From the NCBI GenBank assembly GCA_016201205.1, contig JACQDF010000285.1, forward strand, positions 1-40,617: a DNA stretch of 40,617 nt. The letters are read 5' to 3'. A program made the translations under genes and the position numbers. The notes beneath the pieces are model-generated. The model worked only from the letters and a program-made list of their open reading frames with translations. It had not been told where the DNA came from and did not search any database. This DNA is from Acidobacteriota bacterium. GTDB lineage: Bacteria > Acidobacteriota > Terriglobia > Bryobacterales > Bryobacteraceae. This document shows, piece after piece, positions 6,019 through 15,400 of the stretch (positions are counted from its first letter, which is position 1; every line of letters begins with the position of its first letter).

Positions 6019-7005
6019 ATGAAACGAGTGGTGATGGAGCGCTGCGGCGCTCCTGAAGAGGTGATCCGCGTCGAGCAAGTCGGGGAGCCGGGTGCGCCGG
6101 GACCGCACGAAGCGCTGGTCGAGCTTGTTGCAAGCCCGATTCATCCCGCCGATCTGCTTACCATCATGGGCATGTACGCGGGCGATCCAGGCCCGCTGCC
6201 GAAGGTGCCGGGCAAAGAGGGGCTCGGTGAAGTGCTCGCCGCCGGAAACCTGGTGAAGCATCTGAAACCGGGCGATCTGGTGCCGGTTCTGCTGCCTGGC
6301 GATGGCGTCTGGCAGGAGCGGCATCTGCTGCCCGCCGAGACACTGGTGGCGCTGCCACCCGGGGGCGACCTGCGGCAGTACGCCATGGCGATCGCCAATC
6401 CGGCGACGGCGCTGCTGATGCTGCGCGCAGTCGTGCCGCTGAAGATGGGCGAATGGGTGATCCAGAACGCGGCCAATTCGTCGGTGGGGCAGTACCTGGT
6501 TCAGCTTGCCGGCAAAGCGGGCATTCGCACGGTGAACGTGGTGCGGCGGGAGGGGCTTGCTGAGAAGCTGCACCATCTCGGGGCGGATGTGGTGCTGGTG
6601 GACGGGCCGGATCTGCCGCCACGGGTCGGCAGGGCGACCGGCGGTGCGGCGATCCTTTTAGCGATCGACGCCGTCGCCGGGGAAGCAGCAGCGCGGCTGG
6701 CGGCCTGCCTGGCGCCCGGAGGAACACTGCTCAATTACGGCATGATGAGCCTCAAGAACGTGCAGGTCTCACCAGCGCATCTGATCGGGAACAGGATTGT
6801 GGTGCGCGGATTCTGGCTGCCGCCGGTGATGGCTGAGCTCGGCGCCGATGGGCGTGCGAAGGTGTTCGGCGAATTGATCTCGCTGGTGGCAAGCGGCGTT
6901 TTGAAGGCGGAAGTCGAGGCGACCTATCCGCTCGATCGCGTCAAAGAAGCACTGGCGCACGCCGCCCGGGGCGAGCGCGGCGGCAAGGTTCTGCTGGTGC
7001 GTTGA
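6019..7005 (+). CDS. Zinc-independent MDR oxidoreductase (enoyl reductase/quinone reductase type)
   Basis: A 328-residue medium-chain dehydrogenase/reductase. The N-terminal GroES-like domain (residues 1-120) contains SPIHPADLLTIMG and PGKEGLGEV. The Rossmann domain contains the nucleotide-binding stretch IQNAANSSVGQYLVQLA, with an NPATALLML region before it. The cysteine zinc ligands of alcohol dehydrogenases are absent. The pattern is closest to the 2-enoyl-CoA/ACP reductase (MECR/ETR1) branch, which uses NADPH to reduce enoyl thioesters, but quinone or other enone reduction is possible. The stop overlaps the next gene by one base (TGATG), so it is translationally coupled to the second sugar-acid dehydratase, suggesting a shared catabolic role. 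Confidence 0.8.
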   Translation: MKRVVMERCGAPEEVIRVEQVGEPGAPGPHEALVELVASPIHPADLLTIMGMYAGDPGPLPKVPGKEGLGEVLAAGNLVKHLKPGDLVPVLLPGDGVWQERHLLPAETLVALPPGGDLRQYAMAIANPATALLMLRAVVPLKMGEWVIQNAANSSVGQYLVQLAGKAGIRTVNVVRREGLAEKLHHLGADVVLVDGPDLPPRVGRATGGAAILLAIDAVAGEAAARLAACLAPGGTLLNYGMMSLKNVQVSPAHLIGNRIVVRGFWLPPVMAELGADGRAKVFGELISLVASGVLKAEVEATYPLDRVKEALAHAARGERGGKVLLVR

Positions 7006-8144
7006 TGAAGATCACGGCCATCGAGACGATTCACCTCTCGCGCGGCATCACCGTGCACGTGGGTCCGGTGCAGTGGACGTGGGTGCGCATCCACACTGAG
7101 GAAGGGCTGGTGGGGCTTGGCGAGACGTATCCTGATCCCGCCAGCGAGAAGGCGGTGATCCTGGGCCGGCTGGCGCCCCTGTTGCTCGGCAAGGACGCCC
7201 GCCGCATAGACAGGCTGTGGGCGGACATGTTCCAGGCGATTGCCCACAGCGGCTGGGCGGGCGCCGAGATGCGCGCCATCAGCGCCGTGGATATCGCACT
7301 GTGGGACCTGGCGGGCAAGAGCGCAGGCAAACCGCTCTATGAGTTGCTGGGCGGCGCATCACGCGATGCGATTCGCACCTACAACACCTGCTACGACAAT
7401 CTGAGCTTTCTCACCGAGCCGGTCGAGCTGGCGCGATCGTTGTATGAAAGCGGCATCCGCGCGATGAAGATCTGGCCGTTTGATCCGATCGCCATGCGGA
7501 CGCGCGGGCAGTACATCACAGCCGGCGAGATCCGCGAGGGGAGCGATCCGTTGCGGCGCATTCGCGACGAGTTCGGCGATCGAATGGACGTCGCCATCGA
7601 GTTCCACGGCTACTGGAACCTGACCTCGGCGCAGCAGATTGCCCGGGCGCTCGAGCCGCTGGAGCCGATGTGGCTCGAAGAGATGCTGCCGCAGGACAAT
7701 CTCGCCGCTTACCGCGAACTGGCGATGTCCACGCGTCTGCCGCTGTGCATCAGCGAGCGGCTGATGACCCGCTGGGGATTCCGCGAGCTGCTCGAGAATC
7801 GCGCCGCCCGGTTCATCATGCCGGACATCTGCTGGTGCGGCGGGATTTCGGAAGCCAAGAAGATCGCTGCCATGGCCGAGGCCTGTTATCTGCCGGTTTG
7901 CCCCCACAATTGCGGCGGGCCGGTCCTGCACTATGCCGCGGCGCATCTGGCGGCCAACCTGACCAACCTCGGCATTCTGGAGTCCGTGCGCAAGCACTAC
8001 CTGGAGGAGTATAAGAGCATTGTTTCTAATACGTTGCCAGCAGTGAACGGGGAAATTCCGCTGCCGCCGGGGCCGGGACTGGGCGTTGAGCTGGCGCCGG
8101 CCGTGTTCGAGCGGCCGGATGTGAAGATCGACCTAGTCGGGTAG
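7005..8144 (+). CDS. Mandelate racemase/muconate lactonizing family sugar-acid dehydratase
   Basis: A 379-residue enolase-superfamily enzyme. The N-terminal capping domain is followed by an (a/b) barrel with metal ligands E199 (IEFHGYWN), E225 or E226 (WLEEML) and E251 (CISERL). D274 (MPDICWCGG) and H301 (CPHNCGGP) form the catalytic dyad. Strand 2 carries K155 in AMKIWP rather than K-x-K. H201 beside the first ligand resembles galactonate/mannonate-type dehydratases. It should dehydrate an aldonic or uronic acid; the substrate cannot be named from sequence. ATG at 7005 overlaps the MDR stop; the in-frame TTG one codon earlier is less likely. Confidence 0.85.
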   Translation: MKITAIETIHLSRGITVHVGPVQWTWVRIHTEEGLVGLGETYPDPASEKAVILGRLAPLLLGKDARRIDRLWADMFQAIAHSGWAGAEMRAISAVDIALWDLAGKSAGKPLYELLGGASRDAIRTYNTCYDNLSFLTEPVELARSLYESGIRAMKIWPFDPIAMRTRGQYITAGEIREGSDPLRRIRDEFGDRMDVAIEFHGYWNLTSAQQIARALEPLEPMWLEEMLPQDNLAAYRELAMSTRLPLCISERLMTRWGFRELLENRAARFIMPDICWCGGISEAKKIAAMAEACYLPVCPHNCGGPVLHYAAAHLAANLTNLGILESVRKHYLEEYKSIVSNTLPAVNGEIPLPPGPGLGVELAPAVFERPDVKIDLVG

Positions 8145-8203
8145 AACCATCGTCTCTAAAGTTCCATCCCAAAGCGGCCGATTTCTTCATCCAAAGGAGA
8201 CCC

Positions 8204-8770
8204 ATGACCCGACGACTCGTTTTCGGATTGATCCTGGCAGCGGCTGTAGCAATGCCCGCCCCCTGGCCGTTCGGCAAGAAGTCCGGCGCAGCCAAGACGG
8301 AAAAGGCCAAGACGGAGGGATTTGACAGCCAGTACACCGGCGGCACGGTAGCTGCGATTCCGCAGTACACCAACGGCAAACTCGACCTGAGTGATCCGAG
8401 CGAATTGCGCTTCCACTACGGCAAGCCGACGTGGTCGGCTCCATATTCGAAGATTGTGAGCATCGAGGTCGCGGACAAGCAGCCGAATCCTTGGGTGACG
8501 ATTCCGAAGGTTCAGAGGAAAAAGCGCATTGTCACCATCCTGTACCAGGGAGAGAAGGCTACCCGGCAACAGACCGTGTTCGAGCTTTCCCTCCACGAGG
8601 CGCTTCAGGCGCTGCCGCTGCTGGAAGAGCGAGCCGGCAAGCCCGCCTACGTCGCAGGCATGTCGAATGCGGACGGCTGGTGGGGCGACCGCTACTGGAA
8701 GACGCAGCGCAACACACAGGTCTGGGATGATGTGACCGGGCAGAAGGGCGTCGTCGCGCAGAAGCAGTAG
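8204..8770 (+). CDS. Secreted protein of unknown function
   Basis: A 188-residue protein with a clear Sec signal (basic MTRR, hydrophobic LVFGLILAAAVA, cleavage near MPAPW). The mature part is rich in lysine and aromatics, with TKLDLSD-like and VTILYQGEKATRQQ segments, and ends GWWGDRYWKTQRNTQVW. I recognise no domain. SD AAAGGAG is 4 bases before the ATG. Its stop TAG directly abuts the stop of the convergent asparaginase-type gene. It may be an acidobacterial lineage-specific envelope protein. Confidence 0.75.
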   Translation: MTRRLVFGLILAAAVAMPAPWPFGKKSGAAKTEKAKTEGFDSQYTGGTVAAIPQYTNGKLDLSDPSELRFHYGKPTWSAPYSKIVSIEVADKQPNPWVTIPKVQRKKRIVTILYQGEKATRQQTVFELSLHEALQALPLLEERAGKPAYVAGMSNADGWWGDRYWKTQRNTQVWDDVTGQKGVVAQKQ

Positions 8771-9865
8771 TCAGCGTTCCAGCAAATACCCGCAATTCTC
8801 CAAACGGCTCCTGTCGCCGTCATTCACGGCAAACTGGCGCGGGCGGAGTTGACCTCGCCGGGCGGCGCCGCTCCACAAGGAAGCGCCGGCATAGGCCCCG
8901 TCCTTGCGCAACGCATAGAAGCTGATATCGAACCTGGCCAGACGCTCACGGTCATTGTCGTAGTTGCGCGCGATGCGCTTCAGCGCATCGAGACACGCCT
9001 CCTTCGGCGTCATGCCATGGCGCAGATTCTCGACGATGGTGTGCGCGCCGGCCACGCGGATATTCTCTTCTCCGCGGCCTGTCGAGCCGGCTCCTCCCAC
9101 GTCCTGATCCACGTACAGCCCCGCGCCAAGGATCGGCGAATCACCCACCCGGCCCGGGATCTTCCATGCCAGGCCGCTGGTGGTGGTAACCCCGGAAATT
9201 TCGCCTTTGGAATTCAGTGCCAGGCAATTGATGGTGCCGGCAGGCGGATTCACCGCACGATCCCAGGCATAGGCGAGTAATTCGTCGCTCACACCGGGAA
9301 ACATCCGTCTCAATTCCGCTGTAGCTTTCGACGGCGGCGCATCCAGTCCGTCGCTCCAGTTGTTGTGGCCGCCGGCGTCGCGCAAGCTGCGCTTCCAGAC
9401 CAGCCACGCCAGGCGCGATTTCTCGGTCAGCAGATTCTCCTCGCGGAATCCGTAAGCTTTGGCGAACCGCAGCGCGCCCTCGCCGACCAGCATGATGTGG
9501 TCGGTCTGCTCCATGACGAGCCTGGCCACTTTGGACGGAGTCTTGATGCCGCGCAGCCCGGCGACCGAACCACCGCGGCGCGTTGGCCCGTGCATGACGC
9601 TGGCGTCCAGCTCGACGACGCCTTCTTCGTTCGGCAACCCGCCGTAGCCGACCGAGTCGTCTTCGGGGTCTTCCTCGTTGATGTTGACGCCGGCGATAAC
9701 GGCGTCGAGCGTGTCCCCGCCGCCCTTGAGAATTTCCATTGCACGCGCGCAAGCGCGCAATCCGTTGGACGACGCAACGACGATGTTCCTCGCCGCACCC
9801 TGTATCGTTTGAGCAGCCGCCGCGGCCGCCGCTGTTCCGGTAAGCCAGTGCCGTCTGGTGATCAT
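8771..9865 (-). CDS. Tat-exported N4-glycosylasparaginase / isoaspartyl peptidase family hydrolase
   Basis: A 364-residue Ntn-hydrolase precursor. The N-terminus MITRRHWLTGTAAAAAAAQ is a twin-arginine signal (RRHWLTG). The autocleavage/nucleophile site is GTINCLALN with T211 as the new N-terminal threonine of the beta chain. It is followed by GVTTTSGLAWKIPGRVGDSP and GAGLYVD, the substrate-binding pattern of glycosylasparaginases and L-asparaginase type III. The alpha-chain motif SVGYGGLPNEEGVVELDAS is also typical. It would act in the periplasm on asparagine-linked sugar residues or isoaspartyl peptides. SD AGGAGG lies before the ATG. It converges with the 8204 gene and is divergent from the 10063 regulator. 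Confidence 0.88.
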   Translation of the reverse strand: MITRRHWLTGTAAAAAAAQTIQGAARNIVVASSNGLRACARAMEILKGGGDTLDAVIAGVNINEEDPEDDSVGYGGLPNEEGVVELDASVMHGPTRRGGSVAGLRGIKTPSKVARLVMEQTDHIMLVGEGALRFAKAYGFREENLLTEKSRLAWLVWKRSLRDAGGHNNWSDGLDAPPSKATAELRRMFPGVSDELLAYAWDRAVNPPAGTINCLALNSKGEISGVTTTSGLAWKIPGRVGDSPILGAGLYVDQDVGGAGSTGRGEENIRVAGAHTIVENLRHGMTPKEACLDALKRIARNYDNDRERLARFDISFYALRKDGAYAGASLWSGAARRGQLRPRQFAVNDGDRSRLENCGYLLER

Positions 9866-9976
9866 TCACGCCTCCTCTTTGGACGCTCGCCTCATTGTGC
9901 TTTGCGGTGCCCGCCAAAGGCAAGTCGCACAGGGATGGGCCTTTAGGATTGAATAAGTTGCGGTCCGTTCACACCT

Positions 9977-10016
9977 TTTACAAAAGATTTACAAACTTCC
10001 GGCGACCCTTTTACGT
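9977..10016 (+). promoter_or_regulatory. Candidate OmpR/PhoB-type operator: phased TTTACAA repeats
   Basis: TTTACAA occurs at 9977-9983 and 9988-9994, exactly 11 bp apart, and TTTACGT at 10010-10016, another two 11-bp steps on. Seven-bp direct half-sites with an 11-bp period are the classical binding pattern of OmpR/PhoB winged-helix proteins. The sites lie upstream of just such a protein gene (10063) and would overlap the -35 region of a promoter with -10 TAGTAT at 10025-10030. Confidence 0.55.
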
Positions 10017-10024
10017 CTGACTCG

Positions 10025-10030
10025 TAGTAT
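10025..10030 (+). promoter_or_regulatory. Putative -10 element (TAGTAT) of the winged-helix gene
   Basis: TAGTAT lies 32 bases before the ATG at 10063, with no good -35 hexamer at the right distance. The phased TTTACAA repeats sit at that place instead, which fits an activator-dependent promoter. Confidence 0.4.
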
Positions 10031-10062
10031 CCAGTTGCGCAATCCAAGCAAGGGCAGACGAC

Positions 10063-10437
10063 ATGTTTCAACCGGGAACGAGCAAGCAAGGCAAGAATTA
10101 CCAAGACCAGCATCTGCTGTTCGATTTCGAACACACGTCGGCTTATGTCGACCTGCGTGAAATCATCTTGACGCGGAAAGAGCACGAGCTGCTGGCGCTG
10201 CTTGTGGAAAACGCGGGAGAAATCGTGCCCCGAGAGGTCCTGCTCGAGCGGATCTGGGGGTACGGCAAGGACATCCGGACCCGCACCCTCGATGTGCACA
10301 TCCGGCGGCTGCGCAAGAAGCTGTTCCCGTTTGGGGACACCTACATTGAGACGATCTTCGGCGTCGGCTACCGGTTCCAGCGTTATCGCGAGCCGCGCAG
10401 CTACGTGAACTACGTGCCGGAACTGGTGGCTGTGTAG
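10063..10437 (+). CDS. OmpR/PhoB-type winged-helix DNA-binding protein without receiver domain
   Basis: A 124-residue protein. Residues about 20-108 form a Trans_reg_C winged helix: a beta-strand N-terminus, then LTRKEHELLALLVENAGEIV, the PREVLLERIWG helix, the recognition helix RTRTLDVHIRRLRKKL, and the wing ETIFGVGYRF. There is no receiver domain and no upstream fragment of one in this frame, so phosphorylation control is absent or indirect. Phased TTTACAA repeats upstream suggest autoregulation. aroA follows 30 bases downstream from its own promoter, and a histidine kinase lies after it. The targets are unknown. Confidence 0.85.
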   Translation: MFQPGTSKQGKNYQDQHLLFDFEHTSAYVDLREIILTRKEHELLALLVENAGEIVPREVLLERIWGYGKDIRTRTLDVHIRRLRKKLFPFGDTYIETIFGVGYRFQRYREPRSYVNYVPELVAV

Positions 10438-10447
10438 AGACGCCCGC

Positions 10448-10453
10448 TACAAT
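10448..10453 (+). promoter_or_regulatory. Putative -10 element (TACAAT) of aroA
   Basis: TACAAT ends 14 bases before the ATG at 10468 and only 2 bases before an in-frame ATG at 10456. If it is the -10 box, the message would start at about 10459-10461, so translation must begin at 10468. Confidence 0.45.
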
Positions 10454-10467
10454 GAATGGTTTCCCGC

Positions 10468-11748
10468 ATGGTCGAAACCATTCATCCCGTTTCGCGTCTT
10501 GACGGCACGATCCGGCTTCCGGGGGACAAGTCGATCTCGCACCGTTATGCGATGATCGCGGCGCTGGCCGAAGGCGCTTCGACGATTCACAATTACTCTT
10601 CGGGGGCGGACTGCCAGTCGACGCTCGGCTGCCTGCGCGGGCTGGGCGTACCGATCGAAAAGAACGGCTCGACCGTCACCATACAGGGCGGCGGTCTGAA
10701 AAGTTTGAAAGCGCCCGCGGGAACTCTGGATGCGGGCAATTCCGGATCCACCATGCGCATGCTGAGCGGCATCCTGGCCGCGCAGCCGTTCCCGAGCCGC
10801 ATCGCCGGGGATGAATCGCTGAGCCGGCGTCCGATGGCGCGCATCCTTGCTCCACTCACCGCGATGGGAGCGCGAATCGAGGCGCGCGACGGCAGATTCC
10901 CTCCTCTCGCCATTCACGGCGGCCGCCTGCACGCGATCGACTACACACTGCCGGTGGCCAGCGCGCAGGTGAAGTCCTGCGTGCTGCTGGCGGGATTGTT
11001 CTGCGAGGGAGCAACCACGGTGCGCGAGCCCACGCCCACGCGCGATCATTCCGAGATCGCGCTTCGTGAATTCGGAGCTGAAGTCGAATCGATCGGCGGC
11101 GTGATCACGCTCCAGGGGCTCCCGAAGCTGAAGGCGCGCGAACTCGCCGTGCCGGGAGATCTATCGTCGAGCGCCTTCTTCCTGGTTGCGGCGCTGCTGA
11201 TCGCCGGCTCGCGCATCGCCATCGAAGGCGTCGGATTGAACCCGACACGCAGTGCGCTGCTGGATTTGCTGGCCGCCGGCGGCGCAAAGCTGCGGCTGCT
11301 GAATATCGGCCAGGTGAACGGGGAGCTGGTTGGCGATGTGCTGATCGAGCATTCCGGATGGCGCGGCGGCGTGCTCGAGAAGGGAATGACGGCTGCGCTC
11401 ATTGACGAGCTTCCGGTGCTGGCGGTGCTGGGCGCCGCCAGCCGCGATGGCCTGCTCGTGCGAGACGCACAGGAATTGCGCGTCAAGGAAACGGATCGCA
11501 TCGCCACCGTCGCCGAAAACCTGCAGCGCATGGGCGTCGAGATCGCGATTCGCGAAGACGGCTTCGAAGTGGCCGGCCAGCAGCGCTTTCACGCGGCCGA
11601 ACTTGACTCGTTCGGCGACCACCGGATCGCGATGGCTTTTTCGGTGGCGGCGCTGGCCGCCGATGGTCCCTGCGGGGTTCACAATTCGGACGCCGCCTCC
11701 GTGTCTTTCCCGGAGTTTTACGCTATGCTTCGTTCGCTGGCCGGGTGA
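10468..11748 (+). CDS. aroA: 3-phosphoshikimate 1-carboxyvinyltransferase (EPSP synthase)
   Basis: This 426-residue enzyme joins phosphoenolpyruvate to shikimate-3-phosphate in aromatic amino-acid synthesis. Family signatures are complete: LPGDKSISHRYAMIAALAEG near the N-terminus, SSGADCQSTL, DAGNSGSTMRMLSGILA, GDESLSRRPM, SAQVKSCVLLAGL, TRDHSE, LRVKETDRI and FGDHRIAMAF near the C-terminus. Length fits the family. The ATG at 10468 is chosen because a TACAAT -10 box ends too close to the ATG at 10456. The stop overlaps the possible GTG start of the kinase ORF, so aroA and the kinase are likely co-transcribed, an unusual pairing. Confidence 0.95.
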   Translation: MVETIHPVSRLDGTIRLPGDKSISHRYAMIAALAEGASTIHNYSSGADCQSTLGCLRGLGVPIEKNGSTVTIQGGGLKSLKAPAGTLDAGNSGSTMRMLSGILAAQPFPSRIAGDESLSRRPMARILAPLTAMGARIEARDGRFPPLAIHGGRLHAIDYTLPVASAQVKSCVLLAGLFCEGATTVREPTPTRDHSEIALREFGAEVESIGGVITLQGLPKLKARELAVPGDLSSSAFFLVAALLIAGSRIAIEGVGLNPTRSALLDLLAAGGAKLRLLNIGQVNGELVGDVLIEHSGWRGGVLEKGMTAALIDELPVLAVLGAASRDGLLVRDAQELRVKETDRIATVAENLQRMGVEIAIREDGFEVAGQQRFHAAELDSFGDHRIAMAFSVAALAADGPCGVHNSDAASVSFPEFYAMLRSLAG

Positions 11749-11762
11749 AGGCCTCCACGAAC

Positions 11763-12404
11763 ATGGCCGAGCGTGAGCAGCAGGATCTGACTCTCGAAGG
11801 GCTGATCCATGATCTCAACAACGTCTTTCAGACGATCCTGGACGCGGCCGACATTCTCGGTGAGCAGGAGCGGTGGCGTCCGCTGGCCGGTGCGATCCAG
11901 CGAAGTGTGGATCGCGGGCAGCGGCTGGTGAGCGGCTTCCGGCAGGCAAGCGAGGCGGCCTGCGATTTTGCGATGATCGCAGAGTCCGCGATGCAGTTTG
12001 CGCGCGATTTCCTGCAAGCCAGCCACGGGCCCGAGATCGATTTCCGCAGCCGCATCGAAGATGGGCTGCGCCTGGGTGGGAAGCCGGTGGCGTGGGAGCG
12101 CGTGCTGGTAAACCTGCTGCTCAACTCCGCGCAAGCGATGCCGAAAGGCGGAGCGGTGACGCTCGAGGCGGCCCGCTGCGGGGATGTCATCTGTGTTTCC
12201 GTCGCCGACGAGGGTCCTGGAATCCCGCAGGGGATACTGGAGCGGATCTTTGATCCGCATTTTTCCACCAAGCCCGCCAGCTCCGGGCTGGGGCTTCATA
12301 TCGTGCGGTCGATCGTCGAGCAAAACGGAGGGGCCGTAGCGGCGCGTAATCGCGGGGAGGGCGGGGCGGAGTTCACCATCCGGCTGCACGCGCCCGTAAC
12401 CTGA
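11763..12404 (+). CDS. Sensor-less histidine kinase
   Basis: A 213-residue protein holding only a short dimerisation/H-box helix pair and an HATPase_c domain. The H-box is LEGLIHDLNNVFQTI with H16 as the probable phospho-acceptor. Then come N-box NLLLNSAQAMPKGG, G1 DEGPGIPQGI, F-box FDPHFSTKP and G2 GLGLHIVRSIVEQNGG. There are no transmembrane, PAS or HAMP segments, so it is cytoplasmic and must sense through partners. The ATG at 11763 is preferred over a GTG at 11745 that overlaps the aroA stop. It could pair with the receiver-less regulator at 10063 only through an intermediate receiver protein, not visible here. Confidence 0.82.
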   Translation: MAEREQQDLTLEGLIHDLNNVFQTILDAADILGEQERWRPLAGAIQRSVDRGQRLVSGFRQASEAACDFAMIAESAMQFARDFLQASHGPEIDFRSRIEDGLRLGGKPVAWERVLVNLLLNSAQAMPKGGAVTLEAARCGDVICVSVADEGPGIPQGILERIFDPHFSTKPASSGLGLHIVRSIVEQNGGAVAARNRGEGGAEFTIRLHAPVT

Positions 12405-12414
12405 GCGCCGTGTG

Positions 12415-12421
12415 GTAGAGT
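12415..12421 (+). promoter_or_regulatory. Putative -10 element (TAGAGTA) of the 1124-aa protein gene
   Basis: TAGAGTA lies 22 bases before the ATG at 12444. The same heptamer precedes the genes at 15843 and 30487 by 25-28 bases, which suggests a recurring promoter type. Confidence 0.4.
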
Positions 12422-12443
12422 AAAAAGCCAAAGAGGTCGCCTG

Positions 12444-15400
12444 ATGAGAAAAGCTGCTGTTCTTTTCTTTGTGGTTCTGGCGGGGGTCTGCCTCGCACAG
12501 AGGGGCGGATTGCCGGATCAGGTCCGCCAGATGGAAGCCGCCGGAAACGCGGCAGAAGCAAGGGCATTGCTCGAGAAAGCAGTGCAGGATCGCCCTGGCG
12601 ACTCCGGGGCCGCAAGCGCGTGGGCGGAGTTTCTGGACCGATACGGGGATCAGGGCGCACGGGCGGCGTATGAGAGGCTGCTGCCGCTGGTGGAATCCGA
12701 CCGGGCCCGGCGGGCAGCGGTGGCCCGCAGGCTGGTGGCGCTCGATCTGATGGCGGCAGATGAATCGTCCGCGAAACGGCATCTGGAGGCATATCGCGCG
12801 GCCGGAGGCTCCGGTCTCACACTCGAGGCCAGGCCGGCGGAGTCGTCCGCGCAGCGCACCTCGACCATCGACATACCCGGACCGCTGCGGTCGTTCGCGC
12901 GGATGGCGGCGCTGAGCCCGGATCTGTCGCCGGAAGAGCTGATGCCGGCGCTGGCGCGCAATGTGGTGACCAACGGTTATCAGGCAGCCAGTTCAAGCGA
13001 AGCGCTGGACCAGACCGAGTACCTGAAGCTCGTCGTCAAGTACATATCTCAAGCGCGGGAGCTGACCAAGCTGGCCGGCGAGTCCAAAGTGGTAACCATT
13101 GCGGCCTGCGAATCCTCGCAGACGGGCGATTTACTTCGCATCCTCGGCTACCGCATGCGCGGCGGATGCGGAAGTGAAGTCGTGCTGGAAACGGTGAACG
13201 CGTCACGGGCGTTCCTGACGATTGATTCGGGCTTTCCGCTGGCCGAGCTCGAGCAGGCGCTGCGAACCAACCGGCCGTTCAACTATGACTGCACTCCGAC
13301 GAAGGCTCCGATTCTCTACACTGCCGACTACTGGCTGTCCGCGCGAGAGAAGCAGAGCGGGGAATTCATTGATGCGTTTCTGGGAGACCCTTCGCTGTGC
13401 CGGCTGTACCTGGGCCTGTCGAAACTGGACGCGGAGACCGCCGAAGATCTGCGCAAGGCGCTGCCGGTGCAGCGGATCAAGGCGTTTGCGCACGTGCTGG
13501 ATTTCTTTGGCGGGATGATGCAGATCCGCGGCGGGAAGACCCCTGTGCCGGGCGGGGCGCGCTCAGCGGCGACATGGGCGGAGATCGTGGGCGCGCCGCC
13601 GGACCAGGGAGCGGCGTTCCTGGAAAAGCTGATCTCGCGGGATGACGGGTGGATGGCAAGTTATTTCGACTCGCTGGCGCGGGTCAGCGGTCCCGTGCAG
13701 GACTATCTGACCGAGCCCGAGCGGCTGAAAAGGTATTACCTGGCGCTGCGCGGAAGGATCACCAGCCCGGGTCCGGCGCGGCCCGTGTTCCGGTCCAACA
13801 CCGAGCTGATGCTGCTGACCGCGCGGCTGCGGCTGGACAGCAACGGAAAGCCGCACGTTCCGGGGGGCATCGAAGTCTGGAAGAACCTGTTCATCCAGCA
13901 TCCGCATGGAAAGTACGACGGAAAGCTCACCAAAATGGCGTCGGGGTGGAAGGAGCCCGATGACCTGGTGGAGGCGCTGTTCGCGTTGTGCCGCAAGGCG
14001 GTCGAGAATGAGCCGCTGAAGATCTTCATGGCGATCAGCGACATCAACAGGCGCAGGGCAAAGCCGCTCGAAAAGGAGACGGTGGACCGTCTGGTGCGCG
14101 ATTACCGGGCGTTCGGCGCGCAATACCCGGTTTTCGCGGAAGCGCCCGCGATTTCCGACAAGACGATCGTACAATACCTCGACCTGGCGCGCGCTTCGTT
14201 GCAGATGAAGGACCAGGCATTCAGAGCGGACGCGGCCGGCGGGCTGCAAGCGCTGGTCAGCCTGTGGCAGATTCTGGTAAGGCAGGATGGCATTCCGCAG
14301 GCGGACGCCGACGGCGTGTTGAGCAATCTGCTATCCGGGTTCACCAGGATCCGCGGCCATCGGGAGCTGTTCGACGCCGGCCGTGCGGGCGTCCAGTTGC
14401 TCCTGAAGGCGTCCAATGCGCCGGCCGGCGCGGACCCGCAGGATCGCCTCCTCGATCTGCTGGCGGGCACCGCCAATCCGCAGGATCCGGAGGCGCACCG
14501 GCGCCTGGTCCAGGATATGATCCAACTGCTCGAGGCGCAGCGGCTGCCTTCGCTGAAGCTGCTGTTTGACCTGGCGGATCACCTGGAAGCGATGGGCAAA
14601 GGCGAGAAGCTGAACACGGCGCTGGTGAACCGGTTGCAGGCTCGGATTTCCGAGATCCAGGTGCCGCGGGCGGCGATGTCGACAGTCGAGAAGAACTCGA
14701 TGGCTTTCGGCTACTGGACGGAGCGGCACATCGAGTCGCAGCGGAAGCTGAACTTCCGATCGCTGGTCGAGCGGACGGGTGCGGACGCAGAACGGCTGAA
14801 GGACCTGCGCGGGGCTCTGGCGCCGATGCTCCGGGATGCACTGGTCGGGCTGACCTATGCGCATTATGCGCCGCCGGGTGCGCAGATTCTGCTGACCAAT
14901 CCTGTTTTCGTTCGCAGCCACGACTTTCTGGGGCTTCAGGGCTCGGTCCAAACGTGGAAATCGACCGAGGTGTTCGGCACGGGCTGGCCGTCGAACGCCG
15001 GCGGGCGGCTGGTGGGATCGCTGGCCGGGCTGCCGTACGCGCTGGCGGAAGCGGAGCAGAATTTCCTGATCCCGACGCGGGAGCAGGCGCTGATTTGGGG
15101 CGACCTGGTACCGCAAATGATTCTGACGGCGAAAGTGCCACGCTGGTGGGCGGTGACGCCGTCGCAAATGCACTGGGTGGGACTCCACATGCGCCAGGGC
15201 GAGTCGCTGATGGCGGAAGCGATCGTGGATGGGCAGCGCAGGCAGCAAGTGATGGAGTCGCTCGAACGCCGTGCGCCTCCGGCCAGGACCCGGCGAATCC
15301 AGCAGTTGCTTGTCTCGGGGAATCTGAAGGCGGCGGTCGAGCAAACGACGCCGTCGGAACTGTTCCTGATGGCGGCCGACCTGATGGCTCCCGACAAGCA

